A DNA stretch of 64,000 bases, from the NCBI GenBank assembly GCA_945862385.1, contig CAMAXV010000009.1:31668-95667 (forward strand). Direction: 5' to 3'. Within the stretch, counting starts at the first letter, position 1. Each line of letters starts with the position of its first letter. The DNA comes from Chitinophaga pinensis (GTDB lineage: Bacteria; Bacteroidota; Bacteroidia; Chitinophagales; Chitinophagaceae). Below are positions 1 through 9,566 of this stretch, piece by piece. The notes under the pieces were generated by a model. It was not told the origin of the DNA. It saw only the letters and a program-made list of their open reading frames with translations, and ran no database searches. The position numbers and the translations under genes are program-made.

Positions 1-25
1 TTGAAAAAGCAAAATTCGTTATCTG

Positions 26-793
26 ATGAAATCAGAGATTTCTCCCTCTCCTGCAGCCAGTAACCTTATAATGGCTTGTCATATAACTGGAGTTTATGAT
101 GTAAATCGCAATACCACACTTCAGGATAACAATTATGAATTGGTTCGCAATTGGGCCGAATCAGTAGCCAAAGCGAATCTACAAGGAATTATTTTTCATA
201 ATAATTTTACTATTGAAACGTGTAAAAAATTTGAAAATGATTTTATATCTTTTATTGAAATTGATTACGATAAGCGATTTAACCCCAATGTATATCGCTA
301 CTTTGTTTATAGGAATTTTTTGCAGCAAAATTTGCATCGGTTCAAAAATATCTTTGTTACAGACATATCAGATGTAACCGTTTTAAGAAATCCATTTATC
401 GATCCTTTTTTTTTAGAAAATCCCAGTTCTGTTTTTTGTGGAGATGAACCCCAAAAACTTAAGAATGACTGGATGCAAGCCCATTCCGAAGTGCTGCGTA
501 ATAAAATAGCTGACTTCACTGAATACGAAACAAAATTCGGTGAAGAAACGCTTTTGAACTGTGGAATAATTGGGGGAAGTGCTTCCTTGTTATATGATTT
601 CATCCTGAAATTAAGTGACATCCATCAGCAATTCAATTGCGATAACCAAACTGCTTACACTGGCGACATGGGTGCATTTAATTATTTGGTACGAAAGCAG
701 TTTAATCAAAATATAAAGCATGGTGCTCCAGTGAATACAGTTTTTAAAATGTATGAAAGTGAAACAGCGAATTGTTGGTTCAGACATAAATAA
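26..793 (+). CDS. Glycosyltransferase-like protein of unassigned family
   Basis: A 255-residue protein with no signal peptide or membrane segment. An in-frame TGA lies just upstream of this ATG, so the gene is complete within the window. Residues 110-123 read like the centre of a nucleotide-sugar transferase: a hydrophobic strand followed by TDISDV (a DxD-like metal site) and RNPF. Further on are NCGIIGG (about 178-184) and GDMGAF (about 213-218), an arrangement seen in small GT-A fold transferases of the DUF616/galactosyltransferase sort. That assignment is an inference from motif layout only; donor and acceptor are unknown. It stands alone, with an FKBP gene 81 bp downstream on the same strand. 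Confidence 0.6.
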   Translation: MKSEISPSPAASNLIMACHITGVYDVNRNTTLQDNNYELVRNWAESVAKANLQGIIFHNNFTIETCKKFENDFISFIEIDYDKRFNPNVYRYFVYRNFLQQNLHRFKNIFVTDISDVTVLRNPFIDPFFLENPSSVFCGDEPQKLKNDWMQAHSEVLRNKIADFTEYETKFGEETLLNCGIIGGSASLLYDFILKLSDIHQQFNCDNQTAYTGDMGAFNYLVRKQFNQNIKHGAPVNTVFKMYESETANCWFRHK

Positions 794-874
794 TCTTGTT
801 ATTTGCAAGCCCACACTGAATTGTTGTAATCAGTCAGATTTAGATCTTATTTTTATCTTTAAATACCCATCATT

Positions 875-1309
875 ATGTCTGTTTCTGATCGTTTGAAGGC
901 ACTGAGAGAAGAAAAAGCGGCTGCCAATTTAAGTGCCGCAGAATTATTTTTAGCTGAAAATGCCAACCAGCAGGGAGTTGCGGTATTGTCGAGCGGTTTG
1001 CAATATCAGATTTTGGTGGAGGGGCATGGTGAAAAACCTGCTTTGCATCATATTGTTACATGCCATTATCATGGCACATTGACGAATGGCGAGGTTTTCG
1101 ATAGCTCCGTTAAAAGGGGACAACCCGCCTCATTTCCGGTAAATGGTGTGATTAAAGGTTGGGTTGAAGCATTACAATTAATGCCCGTAGGAAGCAAATG
1201 GCGATTGTTTTTGCATCCAAATTTGGCTTATGGTGATAGGCAAGTCAGTGCTGTTATCGGACCGAATTGTGCACTCGTTTTTGATGTTGAACTGATATCC
1301 TTTCGATAG
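875..1309 (+). CDS. FKBP-type peptidyl-prolyl cis-trans isomerase
   Basis: Catalyses cis-trans isomerisation of peptide bonds before proline during folding. The 144-residue protein has a short helical N-terminal arm (1-45) that resembles the dimerisation region of Mip/FkpA proteins, then one FKBP domain (about 57-143). The usual pocket residues are visible: Y65, F75-D76, F87, V92-I93, W96 and the AYG at 118-120, ending in the LVFDVEL strand. There is no signal peptide or lipobox, so a cytoplasmic location is likely, unlike secreted Mip/FkpA proteins. The gene ends 32 bp before the convergent kdgD-like gene, and I see no clear terminator between them. Confidence 0.93.
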   Translation: MSVSDRLKALREEKAAANLSAAELFLAENANQQGVAVLSSGLQYQILVEGHGEKPALHHIVTCHYHGTLTNGEVFDSSVKRGQPASFPVNGVIKGWVEALQLMPVGSKWRLFLHPNLAYGDRQVSAVIGPNCALVFDVELISFR

Positions 1310-1341
1310 GTTAGATTTCAAGCGAGGCCCCAAGCGGGATA

Positions 1342-2244
1342 TCAGTTTCTTTCTATCAACAATTTCAATTCAGCTACTTCTGCTTCAGTAGGCATTGAAA
1401 GAGGAGGCCGCACAGCACCCGCAGGTCTACCTATGATTTCAGCTCCGGCTTTGATCAGGCTCACAGCATACCCATTCTTCCTGCTGCGCATCCTAACCAG
1501 CGGGATATAAAACTCTCTGGTAATTTGATCAACAATTGCTTTGTTGCCGGCACGGAGGGCTTTATAAAACTTGTTGGCAAGCTCTGGTACGAAATTGAAG
1601 GCAGCGGAGGAATACGTATTCACGCCAATGGAGAGATAGGCCTCTGCCATGATCTCTGCAGTAGGAACGCCGCCAATGTATGACAACCTGCTTCCTAGCG
1701 TGCGGATGGTATCATTCAACTCCTGAATATTACCGGTGCCGTCTTTGAGCCCGATGAGGTTTGGACAAGCTGCGGCAAGTTTTTCTATGTTTGCTGCACT
1801 CAGCGTGCCATTGGCACGGTTATAATAGATTACTGGAAGAGTGGTACTGCTGATAATCTGTCTGGCATATTCCACTACACCATCCTGTGGGCATTCTGTC
1901 AGGTAGGGTGGGAACAGTAACAAGGCATTGACTCCAGCCTTTTCAGCAATGGCTGCAAGTTTGATGCCTTCCTTAACACTCTTTCCTGTTGAAGCAATCA
2001 CCGGCACACGTTCTTTAACTGTGGCTACCGAAACATCAACGATAGCTGCATACTCATCCTGATCAATTGAAAAGAATTCTCCTGTTCCTCCGGCAATAAA
2101 GATGGAGGAAATTTCATGCTGGAGAAACCATTCAAGCCTTGATTTATAAGTAACCGGATTGAATTGACCGTCTTGGTCGAAGTCTGTTATCGGAAAAGAA
2201 AGTAAGCCGTTTTCCAGTGAGTCTTTAATTCTTGAGAGTTCCAT
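1342..2244 (-). CDS. kdgD: 5-dehydro-4-deoxyglucarate dehydratase (KdgD)
   Basis: Converts 5-dehydro-4-deoxy-D-glucarate to 2,5-dioxopentanoate with loss of water and CO2 (EC 4.2.1.41), the second step of hexarate breakdown. The 300-residue protein is a DapA-superfamily TIM barrel. GGTGEFF at 52-58 is characteristic of KdgD rather than of DapA or N-acetylneuraminate lyase. The YYNRAN segment supplies the catalytic tyrosine (Y141) and GLKDG the Schiff-base lysine (K167). It is the last gene of the minus-strand operon GH105-gntP-garD-kdgD, 25 bp after garD. The semialdehyde dehydrogenase needed to reach 2-oxoglutarate is not in the window. Confidence 0.92.
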   Translation of the reverse strand: MELSRIKDSLENGLLSFPITDFDQDGQFNPVTYKSRLEWFLQHEISSIFIAGGTGEFFSIDQDEYAAIVDVSVATVKERVPVIASTGKSVKEGIKLAAIAEKAGVNALLLFPPYLTECPQDGVVEYARQIISSTTLPVIYYNRANGTLSAANIEKLAAACPNLIGLKDGTGNIQELNDTIRTLGSRLSYIGGVPTAEIMAEAYLSIGVNTYSSAAFNFVPELANKFYKALRAGNKAIVDQITREFYIPLVRMRSRKNGYAVSLIKAGAEIIGRPAGAVRPPLSMPTEAEVAELKLLIERN

Positions 2245-2269
2245 GTTTATATGTTATGAGTTTTAAAAA

Positions 2270-3787
2270 TCAGGTTAATGGACCCGGATTGAAAAGTACC
2301 AGGTCGTTGTAAATGCCGAGTATGTCTGTGGCTACTTTTCTCCTTCCACTCGCTACTTCAAGCATGTCGTGGAACAAGGACCAGCCCAGCTCTTCAATGG
2401 TTTTTTCTCCTGTTGCTACCAAACCCGCATCAAAGTCAATCAGGTCATGCCACCTGTTGGCCAGCTTGCTGTTGGAGCTTATCTTGATAACCGGAACCAT
2501 GGTGAGTCCGTATGGCGTACCACGACCCGTTATAAATACATGTAAGTTCATGCCGGCAGCAAGCTGCAAGGTGCCACAAACAAAATCACTGGCAGGGGTA
2601 GAAACAAACTGCAGCCCTTTTTTCTTTACACGTTCTCCGGGGGCAACAACATCCACAATTGGCATAGTGCCTGATTTCACTACTGACCCGAGGGCCTTCT
2701 CCACAATATTGCTGAGTCCGCCTATTTTGTTTCCCGGAGTGGTATTGGCTGTGCGATCTGCCAGTCCGTTCTGTAGATAGTCATCATACCACTTCATTGC
2801 TGTAACCAGTTTCTGTGCCACTTCTGCATCGGCTGCCCGGGCAACCAGCTGACCTATGGCATCACGCACTTCGGTGACTTCTGAGAAGAAAACAGTTCCT
2901 CCTGCACGAACAATCAAGTCTGCTGCATACCCAGCAACCGGATTCCCAGTGAGTCCGGAAAAGGCGTCACTGCCTCCACACTGCATGCCAACAACAAGAT
3001 CGGCAACCGGACAGGTTTCACGCCGGCGGGCATTGAGTTTGGATAGGTGTATTTTGGCAGTCTCCAGCACAGCGTCTACCATTTCATGAAACCCGGTAAA
3101 CGATTCATCCTGCATATAAAGGATGTTGCCTGCATCCTGACCGGTGATGGTTTCTGGTCGCAGCTTTTCACATCCAAGTCCAAGTACCATAATCTCTCCA
3201 CCGAGATTGGGATTCCTTGCCAGGTTGTGTATGGTGCGGATAGGTATGGCTGCGGCTGGGGCATTGATGGCCACACCACAGCCATAATGGTGACTAAGGG
3301 CAATAACATCATCAACGTTGGGATAAAGCGGCAGCAGTTCTTTTTTGATTTTATCTATCACGTAGTTGGCCATGCCGGCAACGCATTGGACACTCATACT
3401 GATGCCCAAAATATTTTTGGTACCAACAGTCCCATCAGGATTACGGTACCCTTCAAAAGTATAGCCCTCCAGTTTTTCTGGTACTTGCCAGTTAACAGGG
3501 TGATAAGGGATTTCATCCAGCGCAGGTGCTTCAGGGATTTCCAGCAGGTGTTCCTGGACCCAGGAACCGGCAGAGATGGGTGTTCTGGCGATTCCGATTG
3601 TATATCCATAACGAATGACTGGTCCGCCTTGCGGAATGTCTTCTAAGGTTATTTTATGCCCCATGGGCACCTGTTCCAGACTTATTAGTCCATCAATTAT
3701 CCACATTCCTTCGGGAATGCCTTCCAAATTAACAGCAATGGCTACATTGTCTGCCTGACTGATTTTGAGGATACTTTTTAATGACAT
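2270..3787 (-). CDS. garD: Galactarate dehydratase (GarD) / altronate dehydratase family
   Basis: Full-length 505-residue member of the UxaA/GarD family. An N-terminal SAF domain (about 12-100) is followed by the GD_AH catalytic region. Blocks such as [45 protein letters not shown] and ASDFVCGT closely resemble E. coli galactarate dehydratase as I recall it, including the total length. Conserved cysteines in the YGCG, LGCEK and MQCGG blocks may bind iron or act in catalysis. The expected reaction is galactarate to 5-dehydro-4-deoxyglucarate, which fits kdgD immediately downstream and a permease upstream. The family also contains altronate dehydratases, and this locus makes altronate through uxaC/uxaB, so a role on altronate cannot be excluded. 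Confidence 0.85.
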   Translation of the reverse strand: MSLKSILKISQADNVAIAVNLEGIPEGMWIIDGLISLEQVPMGHKITLEDIPQGGPVIRYGYTIGIARTPISAGSWVQEHLLEIPEAPALDEIPYHPVNWQVPEKLEGYTFEGYRNPDGTVGTKNILGISMSVQCVAGMANYVIDKIKKELLPLYPNVDDVIALSHHYGCGVAINAPAAAIPIRTIHNLARNPNLGGEIMVLGLGCEKLRPETITGQDAGNILYMQDESFTGFHEMVDAVLETAKIHLSKLNARRRETCPVADLVVGMQCGGSDAFSGLTGNPVAGYAADLIVRAGGTVFFSEVTEVRDAIGQLVARAADAEVAQKLVTAMKWYDDYLQNGLADRTANTTPGNKIGGLSNIVEKALGSVVKSGTMPIVDVVAPGERVKKKGLQFVSTPASDFVCGTLQLAAGMNLHVFITGRGTPYGLTMVPVIKISSNSKLANRWHDLIDFDAGLVATGEKTIEELGWSLFHDMLEVASGRRKVATDILGIYNDLVLFNPGPLT

Positions 3788-3802
3788 TGGTGTACAAGTA
3801 GG

Positions 3803-5245
3803 TTAGGCCATGGGATAAATCCATGCCGCGAGCATGGTGATGATCAGTCCTGCAATACCCATAATACTTTGCATGGGTGCGATTGTTTTCAATGCCTCTG
3901 TTTCGGTCAGGTTGCTGGTCTTGCATATAATCCAGAATCCGGCATCATTCATCCAGGGTATCAGTTTGGCTCCACTTCCTATGGCCAGGCAGAGGTAAAC
4001 AGGATGAAATTCCAGATTGGCCTGTTGTGCCATGCCGGAAAGTATACCAGACGCGGTGATCAATGCAACTGTTGCAGACCCCTGTGCGGTTCGCACAATC
4101 ATAGTAATAAGAAAAGCCAAAGGAATCAGGGCAAGCTGGAAATTGCTTGAAAGCTCAGCAATACGCTGGCTGATACCGGATTGTTGCAACATCCCGCCGA
4201 AGGCTCCGCCTGAGGCGGTAATGAGTATGATTCCGCCTCCGCTCATCAGTGCATTTTGGACAAATGCTGTAAGCTTGCTTTTGTCGTCTTTTTTCTGTCT
4301 GATCAGCACAAACAGTGCAATCAATGCACCCGTCAGTAACGCAATATTTTTATCTCCAAAAAATAAAATGACATCTATTGCTTTATTTAAATAAGGTAAT
4401 GATGTTAATGCTCCATCCGTTTTGACAAATGCCTCAAACATCGACCGGATACAAATCATCACCATGGGGAACAGGGCGGGCATGATGGCCCAGCCAAGTG
4501 GCGGTAAATCTTTGTCGTCTTTTTGCGCAAGTGCAGCAATGTCTTCCAGGCGGGCATCAGGTGTATCTCTCAGCGGGATGTCGTATTTTTTATTGAGGTA
4601 TACTGCAACAAAATAACCTACGGTAATGGTACATAATCCCAGGAGCAATCCGCAAATCATCATGAGTCCAATTGGTACATTCATTGCACCTATCAGGAAG
4701 AGCGGACCAGGAGAAGGTGGTACATATGAGTTGGCCATTACCGCGCCAGCAATCACAGACAGTGCAAGCAACAGGTAGTTTCGGCCCAGTTTCATCCCCA
4801 TGGCTTTGGCCAATGGCATCATGAGAAAAATAACAGTGTCTACAAATACTGGAATAGTCAGGAAAAAACTGCTGAGTGTAAAGCCAATTGGAGCTCTTTT
4901 GGATCCTGTAACTTTCAGCATCGACCGGACTATTTTCTCTGCAGATCCACTATCCAGCATGCTCTTGCCAATAATTGCAGCCATTGCAATCAGGATACCG
5001 ATTTTGGCACAGGTATTTCCGAACTCTGTGGCAATGCGCTCTCCAATGCTTTTATGAGCCAGTTTCAGGGCTTCTGTAGCTGTCATACCCTTGCCCAGAA
5101 AAAATTCGTAGGTAAGGTTTTCTGGCGTCAAAAGTGCAACAGTTAAGGCAGCTAGCAGCAGTGACAGAAATGGATGGAGTTTGAAAACGATGATTCCTCC
5201 AACCACAACAACAATGCCGGCAACGAGGATTATTAATGGATCCAT
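3803..5245 (-). CDS. GntP-family sugar-acid permease
   Basis: A 480-residue inner-membrane protein with about 12-14 hydrophobic segments, typical of the GntP gluconate:H+ symporter family in length and sequence style. It starts with MDPLIILVAG, and conserved stretches such as ANSYVPPSPGP and TAQGSATVAL are characteristic. GntP members carry gluconate, glycerate and related acids. The position directly between a GH105 hydrolase and garD/kdgD suggests an aldarate, uronate or aldonate released from pectin as substrate. That substrate is inferred from context only. It is separated from garD by 15 bp, so co-transcription is very likely. Confidence 0.88.
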   Translation of the reverse strand: MDPLIILVAGIVVVVGGIIVFKLHPFLSLLLAALTVALLTPENLTYEFFLGKGMTATEALKLAHKSIGERIATEFGNTCAKIGILIAMAAIIGKSMLDSGSAEKIVRSMLKVTGSKRAPIGFTLSSFFLTIPVFVDTVIFLMMPLAKAMGMKLGRNYLLLALSVIAGAVMANSYVPPSPGPLFLIGAMNVPIGLMMICGLLLGLCTITVGYFVAVYLNKKYDIPLRDTPDARLEDIAALAQKDDKDLPPLGWAIMPALFPMVMICIRSMFEAFVKTDGALTSLPYLNKAIDVILFFGDKNIALLTGALIALFVLIRQKKDDKSKLTAFVQNALMSGGGIILITASGGAFGGMLQQSGISQRIAELSSNFQLALIPLAFLITMIVRTAQGSATVALITASGILSGMAQQANLEFHPVYLCLAIGSGAKLIPWMNDAGFWIICKTSNLTETEALKTIAPMQSIMGIAGLIITMLAAWIYPMA

Positions 5246-5294
5246 AATAGTCTATTATTTTATGACGGTTTAATGTACGACATAGTCCTTCAAA

Positions 5295-6431
5295 TCATCT
5301 GGATAGTTTGATTATTTCAGCCCCGGCCAATAAAAAGCAGCCGAGTCCGTAGTCTTCAAAATCCGGCGTAGAATTGAAATTGACTGGTTGTCCGTCTTTT
5401 GGCTCTTTTCCAGTTCCCTGCACAAATCCCAGCTTTCCATTATCGTGTACAGCCTCGCTACTCATGGATTTCCATGCTTTCACTACAGCAGGCAGGTAAG
5501 TTTTTTTATCGAGTAGACCTTTTCTGATTCCCCAGGCATAACCATAGGTGAACAGTGCTGTTCCACTAACTTCTTTTCCGCCATAATGCGCTGGGTCTTT
5601 GAGGCTGACGTTCCAGTATCCATCTTTTCTCTGAAGAGGTAATAAGGCCTTGCACATGTCGAGATAGTCTTGCAGGTATTCCTTGTAGTGCGGATCAATT
5701 GGAGGAAGTTCTTCGAGTGTGCGGACCAACGCTGCAATCACCCATCCGTTACCGCGGCTCCAGTAGCAGTTTTCCCCATTGGGTTCCCTGTATGGCGGAT
5801 CGAAATCTTTGTCGCGCCACCAAAGGTGTTCTTCAGCATTATATAATCCTTTGTCGCCATGCTTCCGCTTGGTATAGCTATACATATCGTACATGCGGTT
5901 GTGGTAACTGGTATCCTTGTAAATATTACCCAGTTTAACAAACACCGGCATGGCCATCTGCAAAGCATCAATCCAGTGCCAGTCGTCTATTTTGCTGGTT
6001 CCTTTCATATTATTGATCGCGGTTGTGATGGTGCTGATTCTTTCCGGATGCTTACTGCCATCCATGAGATAAAGATCAATGTATGTCTGTGCGCAGCATT
6101 GGTTATCAGCATTGCGCACGGTTGCTCCTCCCCAAAGTCCCCATTGGTGTTTTTCTCCCCACTGCATCATGTAATCCTTATATGTCTGCTGCGGATCCAC
6201 CTGATACAACCCAACCAATCCCTCATAATATACCGCGCGGGTCCACAGGTTGCTGGGTCTTACTTTATTGGTAACTGTTTCCTTTCCTGCATCCGGCCAT
6301 TTATCCATGAAATATTGATTGGCTCTCCGCAATGTTTGCAATACCTGTTTTTCTTTGGGGAGCTTTTGTGCATGACTCAGTAACGGGTTGATTACGGTCA
6401 TGAGTAAAAGTGTGATGAAAATCTTTTGCAT
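5295..6431 (-). CDS. Secreted GH105 unsaturated rhamnogalacturonyl hydrolase
   Basis: A YteR/RhiN-type enzyme that removes the terminal unsaturated galacturonic acid left by rhamnogalacturonan lyases. The 378-residue protein has a signal peptide (about 1-21, cleavage near SHAQ) and then an (alpha/alpha)6 barrel. Family motifs are RNADNQCCAQTY (106-117), DDWHWIDALQM (149-159) with the putative catalytic aspartates, and WSRGNGW (224-230). Length matches single-domain GH105 proteins. It is the first gene of the minus-strand operon that continues into the GntP permease, garD and kdgD, and it diverges from the GH106 rhamnosidase across 108 bp that must hold both promoters. Confidence 0.92.
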   Translation of the reverse strand: MQKIFITLLLMTVINPLLSHAQKLPKEKQVLQTLRRANQYFMDKWPDAGKETVTNKVRPSNLWTRAVYYEGLVGLYQVDPQQTYKDYMMQWGEKHQWGLWGGATVRNADNQCCAQTYIDLYLMDGSKHPERISTITTAINNMKGTSKIDDWHWIDALQMAMPVFVKLGNIYKDTSYHNRMYDMYSYTKRKHGDKGLYNAEEHLWWRDKDFDPPYREPNGENCYWSRGNGWVIAALVRTLEELPPIDPHYKEYLQDYLDMCKALLPLQRKDGYWNVSLKDPAHYGGKEVSGTALFTYGYAWGIRKGLLDKKTYLPAVVKAWKSMSSEAVHDNGKLGFVQGTGKEPKDGQPVNFNSTPDFEDYGLGCFLLAGAEIIKLSR

Positions 6432-6539
6432 GCCTAAATATAGAAATGATGCAGGGTTAACTATCCTGCGCCATACTGAAATTTTCCTTTTTCAGCTGAA
6501 TTACCGCTAATTTGTAACTCCTTTCAACAACCAGATTTT

Positions 6540-9371
6540 ATGTTCAAAAAGACAATCCTGTTTCTTTTAACCTTATTGGTATATGTCCATGTTTTTGCAC
6601 AATCATGGCCCCCGGTTGATTCGATTACAAAGCCCTGGACGCGCTGGTGGTGGCTTGGTAGTGCAGTTGATGAAAAAGGATTGACTTACAACCTGGAAAA
6701 TCTTCGTGCTGCAGGAATTGGAGGCGTGGAGATTACTCCAATTTATGGCATCAGGGGGCAGGAGAAGGCTTTCGTCCCTTTCCTCACAACACGATGGTTG
6801 GATCTACTCGGCCATACCTTAGAGGTTGCTTCAGCCAATAACATGGGGGTTGATCTCGCAAATGCCACCGGCTGGCCATTTGGTGGACCCTGGGTTGGTC
6901 CTGAAGATGCCAGCAAAACCATATACAGGAAAAAATACAAGGTAAGTGGTGGACAGTCGCTTGATAGTCTTGTAGTCTATGAATCAACGGGCATGGTTAG
7001 AACTGCCAACACAACCAAAAGAAAGCCGGGCGAAATTCCTGCAAACTTCCTCACTTCGCCCCTGCTTCAGGAATGGGCATTGGATCAGATTCAGTTCGCA
7101 GGCAAGCTGCCCATTGAAGCAGTCATGGCATATGGTCCGGAAAACCAGTCTCTCAACCTCACTAACCTCGTTGATCAGGATGGTCGCCTTAAGTGGACTG
7201 CCCCGGCGGGGAACTGGGAGGTATGGGCACTTTTCCGGGGGCTGCATGGGAAAATGGTAGAAAGGGCGGCGCCGGGTGGCGAGGGATATGCGATTGATCA
7301 TTTTTCCAAAGGAGCAACAGAGCGGTACCTGTCGCATTTTACAGCTGCTTTCAAGGGAAGGGATATGCGCAGGCTTAGGGGTTTTTTCAATGACAGTTAT
7401 GAGGTGGATGATGCAAGCGGACAAGCCAACTGGACCACTTCCATGTTTGAACAGTTTCAGCAGATAAAGGGGTATGACCTGCGCAACTACCTGCCTTCAC
7501 TTTTTGGAGAGGGTGATCAGCTCCTGCAAAGCCGCGTTTTATTTGATTACCGCAGTGTAATCGATAGCATGATCCTGCATCAGTTTACAGAAACCTGGAA
7601 GAAATGGGGTGACGCACAGGAAAAAATCCTGCGTAACCAATCGCATGGTTCTCCTGCAAATACGCTTGATTTGTACAGTGTAGTTGATATTCCCGAAACA
7701 GAAGGAACAGATTGGCTGCGGTTCAAGTTTGCAACTTCAGCGGCTCATGTGTCAGGGAAAAAATTAGTATCGGCAGAAGCTGCAACCTGGCTGGATGAGC
7801 ATTTTTTGTCCACCTGGGGTGACGTAAAAAAGGCATTGGATCTGTATTTCCTGGCAGGGGTAAACCACATCGTTTATCATGGTACCCCATATTCATCCCC
7901 GGATGCAAAATGGCCGGGCTGGAACTTCTATGCAGCTGTACAGTTTCAACCTACCAATCCGCAATGGAAACATTTTCATCAACTCAATCAATACGTTACG
8001 CGCATTCAATCCTTTTTACAACACGCTAAGCCTAGTCATCAGGTATTGTTATATTATCCATTGCACAACAGGTATGCGCAGACGGGCGGACCGCTCCTGC
8101 AGCATTTTGACGGGATGGAGCGGAATTTCGAGCATACCGATTTTGAAGCCCTTGCGCGTCGATTGCAGCAAATCGGAATCGGATTCGACTTTGTCTCTGA
8201 CCGCCAGTTACAACAAGTTAAAGCAAGCGGAAATGAATTGATTACGGGGGGAAACAGGTATAAGTTGATTCTGGTGCCTGAAATTCAGGTGATGGACCTG
8301 GCCACATGGCAGTACCTCACAGCACTTGCAAAAGCAGGTGCACGTGTGGTATTTCATAAAGCAATTCCCAACGCATTACCGGGTCTGTCAAATCTTTCGG
8401 AGCGATCAAAAGCATTGGCGCTTCTTCAATCAGGGCTTCAATGGCAAACAAGGTCATGGGGAAAAGAAGCCAGCATCGGCAAAGGAAGCATCTCACTGAC
8501 AAATGATTGGGCTGCTTATAGTCTTAAGACACCCCTCAAAAAAGGAGCATTTGAAGCGGTTGGCTTGCAAGCCTACCCATTCAGCAGGGAAGGAATGTAT
8601 GCTGCTTTCGTTGTAAATAGGACTGATTCCACTTTGGATGAATGGGTAGATAATGAGTACCCGGGAATTGTTGCTTTTTTTGATCCTTTGACCGGAGAAA
8701 TCAGTCAACCTGCTGAACAGCAGTTTCAGGGTGGAAAGCGCAGGTTCAGAATACGTTTGCTTCCGCAGACCTCTATACTTGTTAGCTGGGAAAAAGTAGC
8801 TGGCGGGTTGCCCTTACATCAGTATTTCAGTAAGCCTGAACAGCTCATACCCCTGCAAGGCAGGTGGGACCTGAGGTTTACTGAAGGTGGGCCTTTGTTG
8901 CCTGTTGGTGTGCAATTTGAGAATGGTCCTGATTATTGGACAAACACGACAGACAGTGCAAAACTTGCATATTCCGGAATCGCTGAATATACAACCCACT
9001 TTCAGTTAAGTAGTCCGCTCAATGCACAGTGGCAACTTGATCTTGGTGCGTTGAGTGCCACAGCTGAAGTTTGGCTAAATAACACTTCCCTTGGCGTGTC
9101 AATTGGGCCGCAGCATTTGCTGAATATACCAGCCGGACTGCTCAAGGAACAAAATACACTTCGTATTGAAGTTGCCAGCTTGATGGCTAACCGGATTGCA
9201 GACATGGATAGAAAAGATATTCCCTGGAAGATTTTTTACAATATCAATATGTCTGCACGACGAAAGGAAAATGTGCTTAACGGGGTTTTCGATGCCGGGC
9301 ATTGGAAACCTGTAGCTTCAGGCCTTGCAGGGCCTGTTAGGTTGCTCCGTTATGTTGATTCCGGTAAATAA
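6540..9371 (+). CDS. Secreted GH106 alpha-L-rhamnosidase
   Basis: Removes alpha-linked L-rhamnose, most likely from rhamnogalacturonan oligosaccharides. The 943-residue protein begins with a signal peptide (about 1-20, ending FAQ). The N-terminal family signature PWTRWWWLGS and the following AAGIGGVEITPIYG segment (about 32-70) are diagnostic for GH106. The central TIM-barrel region carries several conserved acidic residues, for example FFNDSYEVDD and SAEAATW. The C-terminal 180 residues form a jelly-roll carbohydrate-binding-like domain (LDLGALSATAEVWLN). It diverges from the GH105-garD operon. After the stop codon come a weak hairpin and then the 16-bp operator candidate at 9393. Confidence 0.93.
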   Translation: MFKKTILFLLTLLVYVHVFAQSWPPVDSITKPWTRWWWLGSAVDEKGLTYNLENLRAAGIGGVEITPIYGIRGQEKAFVPFLTTRWLDLLGHTLEVASANNMGVDLANATGWPFGGPWVGPEDASKTIYRKKYKVSGGQSLDSLVVYESTGMVRTANTTKRKPGEIPANFLTSPLLQEWALDQIQFAGKLPIEAVMAYGPENQSLNLTNLVDQDGRLKWTAPAGNWEVWALFRGLHGKMVERAAPGGEGYAIDHFSKGATERYLSHFTAAFKGRDMRRLRGFFNDSYEVDDASGQANWTTSMFEQFQQIKGYDLRNYLPSLFGEGDQLLQSRVLFDYRSVIDSMILHQFTETWKKWGDAQEKILRNQSHGSPANTLDLYSVVDIPETEGTDWLRFKFATSAAHVSGKKLVSAEAATWLDEHFLSTWGDVKKALDLYFLAGVNHIVYHGTPYSSPDAKWPGWNFYAAVQFQPTNPQWKHFHQLNQYVTRIQSFLQHAKPSHQVLLYYPLHNRYAQTGGPLLQHFDGMERNFEHTDFEALARRLQQIGIGFDFVSDRQLQQVKASGNELITGGNRYKLILVPEIQVMDLATWQYLTALAKAGARVVFHKAIPNALPGLSNLSERSKALALLQSGLQWQTRSWGKEASIGKGSISLTNDWAAYSLKTPLKKGAFEAVGLQAYPFSREGMYAAFVVNRTDSTLDEWVDNEYPGIVAFFDPLTGEISQPAEQQFQGGKRRFRIRLLPQTSILVSWEKVAGGLPLHQYFSKPEQLIPLQGRWDLRFTEGGPLLPVGVQFENGPDYWTNTTDSAKLAYSGIAEYTTHFQLSSPLNAQWQLDLGALSATAEVWLNNTSLGVSIGPQHLLNIPAGLLKEQNTLRIEVASLMANRIADMDRKDIPWKIFYNINMSARRKENVLNGVFDAGHWKPVASGLAGPVRLLRYVDSGK

Positions 9372-9392
9372 GGCAATTTGAGCTGTTTTGCC

Positions 9393-9408
9393 TCGGGAAC
9401 GATTGCGT
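9393..9408 (+). promoter_or_regulatory. Candidate LacI-type operator, copy 1
   Basis: The 16-mer TCGGGAACGATTGCGT occurs here and, unchanged, at 20699-20714; I found no third exact copy in the intergenic gaps. It contains AACG-ATTG-CG(T) symmetry and a CG dinucleotide near the centre, as in many LacI-family operators. This copy is in the gap between the GH106 stop and the gntR start codon at 9481, so it would regulate the GntR gene. The function is inferred from repetition and placement. Confidence 0.6.
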
Positions 9409-9480
9409 AAAAAACTGAATAAAAGCTAGCATGTCTTTTAAATAAGGTAGGTGGGATGCTTTAAATTGCAATCCTAGGAC

Positions 9481-9566
9481 ATGAAAAAATCCCCATTCTA
9501 TAAGCTGCTTTATTTTGATGATTTTCGGTCACGCCGAAATACCAGCAGCTTGCAAACTGTATCATG
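9481..9566 (+). pseudogene. Out-of-frame 5' end of the GntR regulator gene
   Basis: The ATG at 9481 opens a frame reading MKKSPFYKLLYFDDF, the usual start of Bacteroidota GntR-type sugar regulators. It then runs out of frame and stops at 9565-9567. The downstream sequence resumes the regulator in another frame as SVTPKYQQLANCIMKG. One extra T in the TTTT run at 9522-9525 would join the two parts into one reading frame. Either the base is missing through a sequencing or assembly error, or the gene is disrupted. Confidence 0.7.

Noticed and set aside
3047..3646. 199-codon plus-strand frame opposite the GarD gene
   Set aside because: It lies entirely inside a well-recognised dehydratase gene on the other strand and shows no family resemblance; it is an antisense shadow.
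9371..9393. Hairpin AGGCAA/TTGCCT right after the GH106 stop as a terminator
   Set aside because: The stem is only 6 bp with an 11-base loop and no T-run follows.
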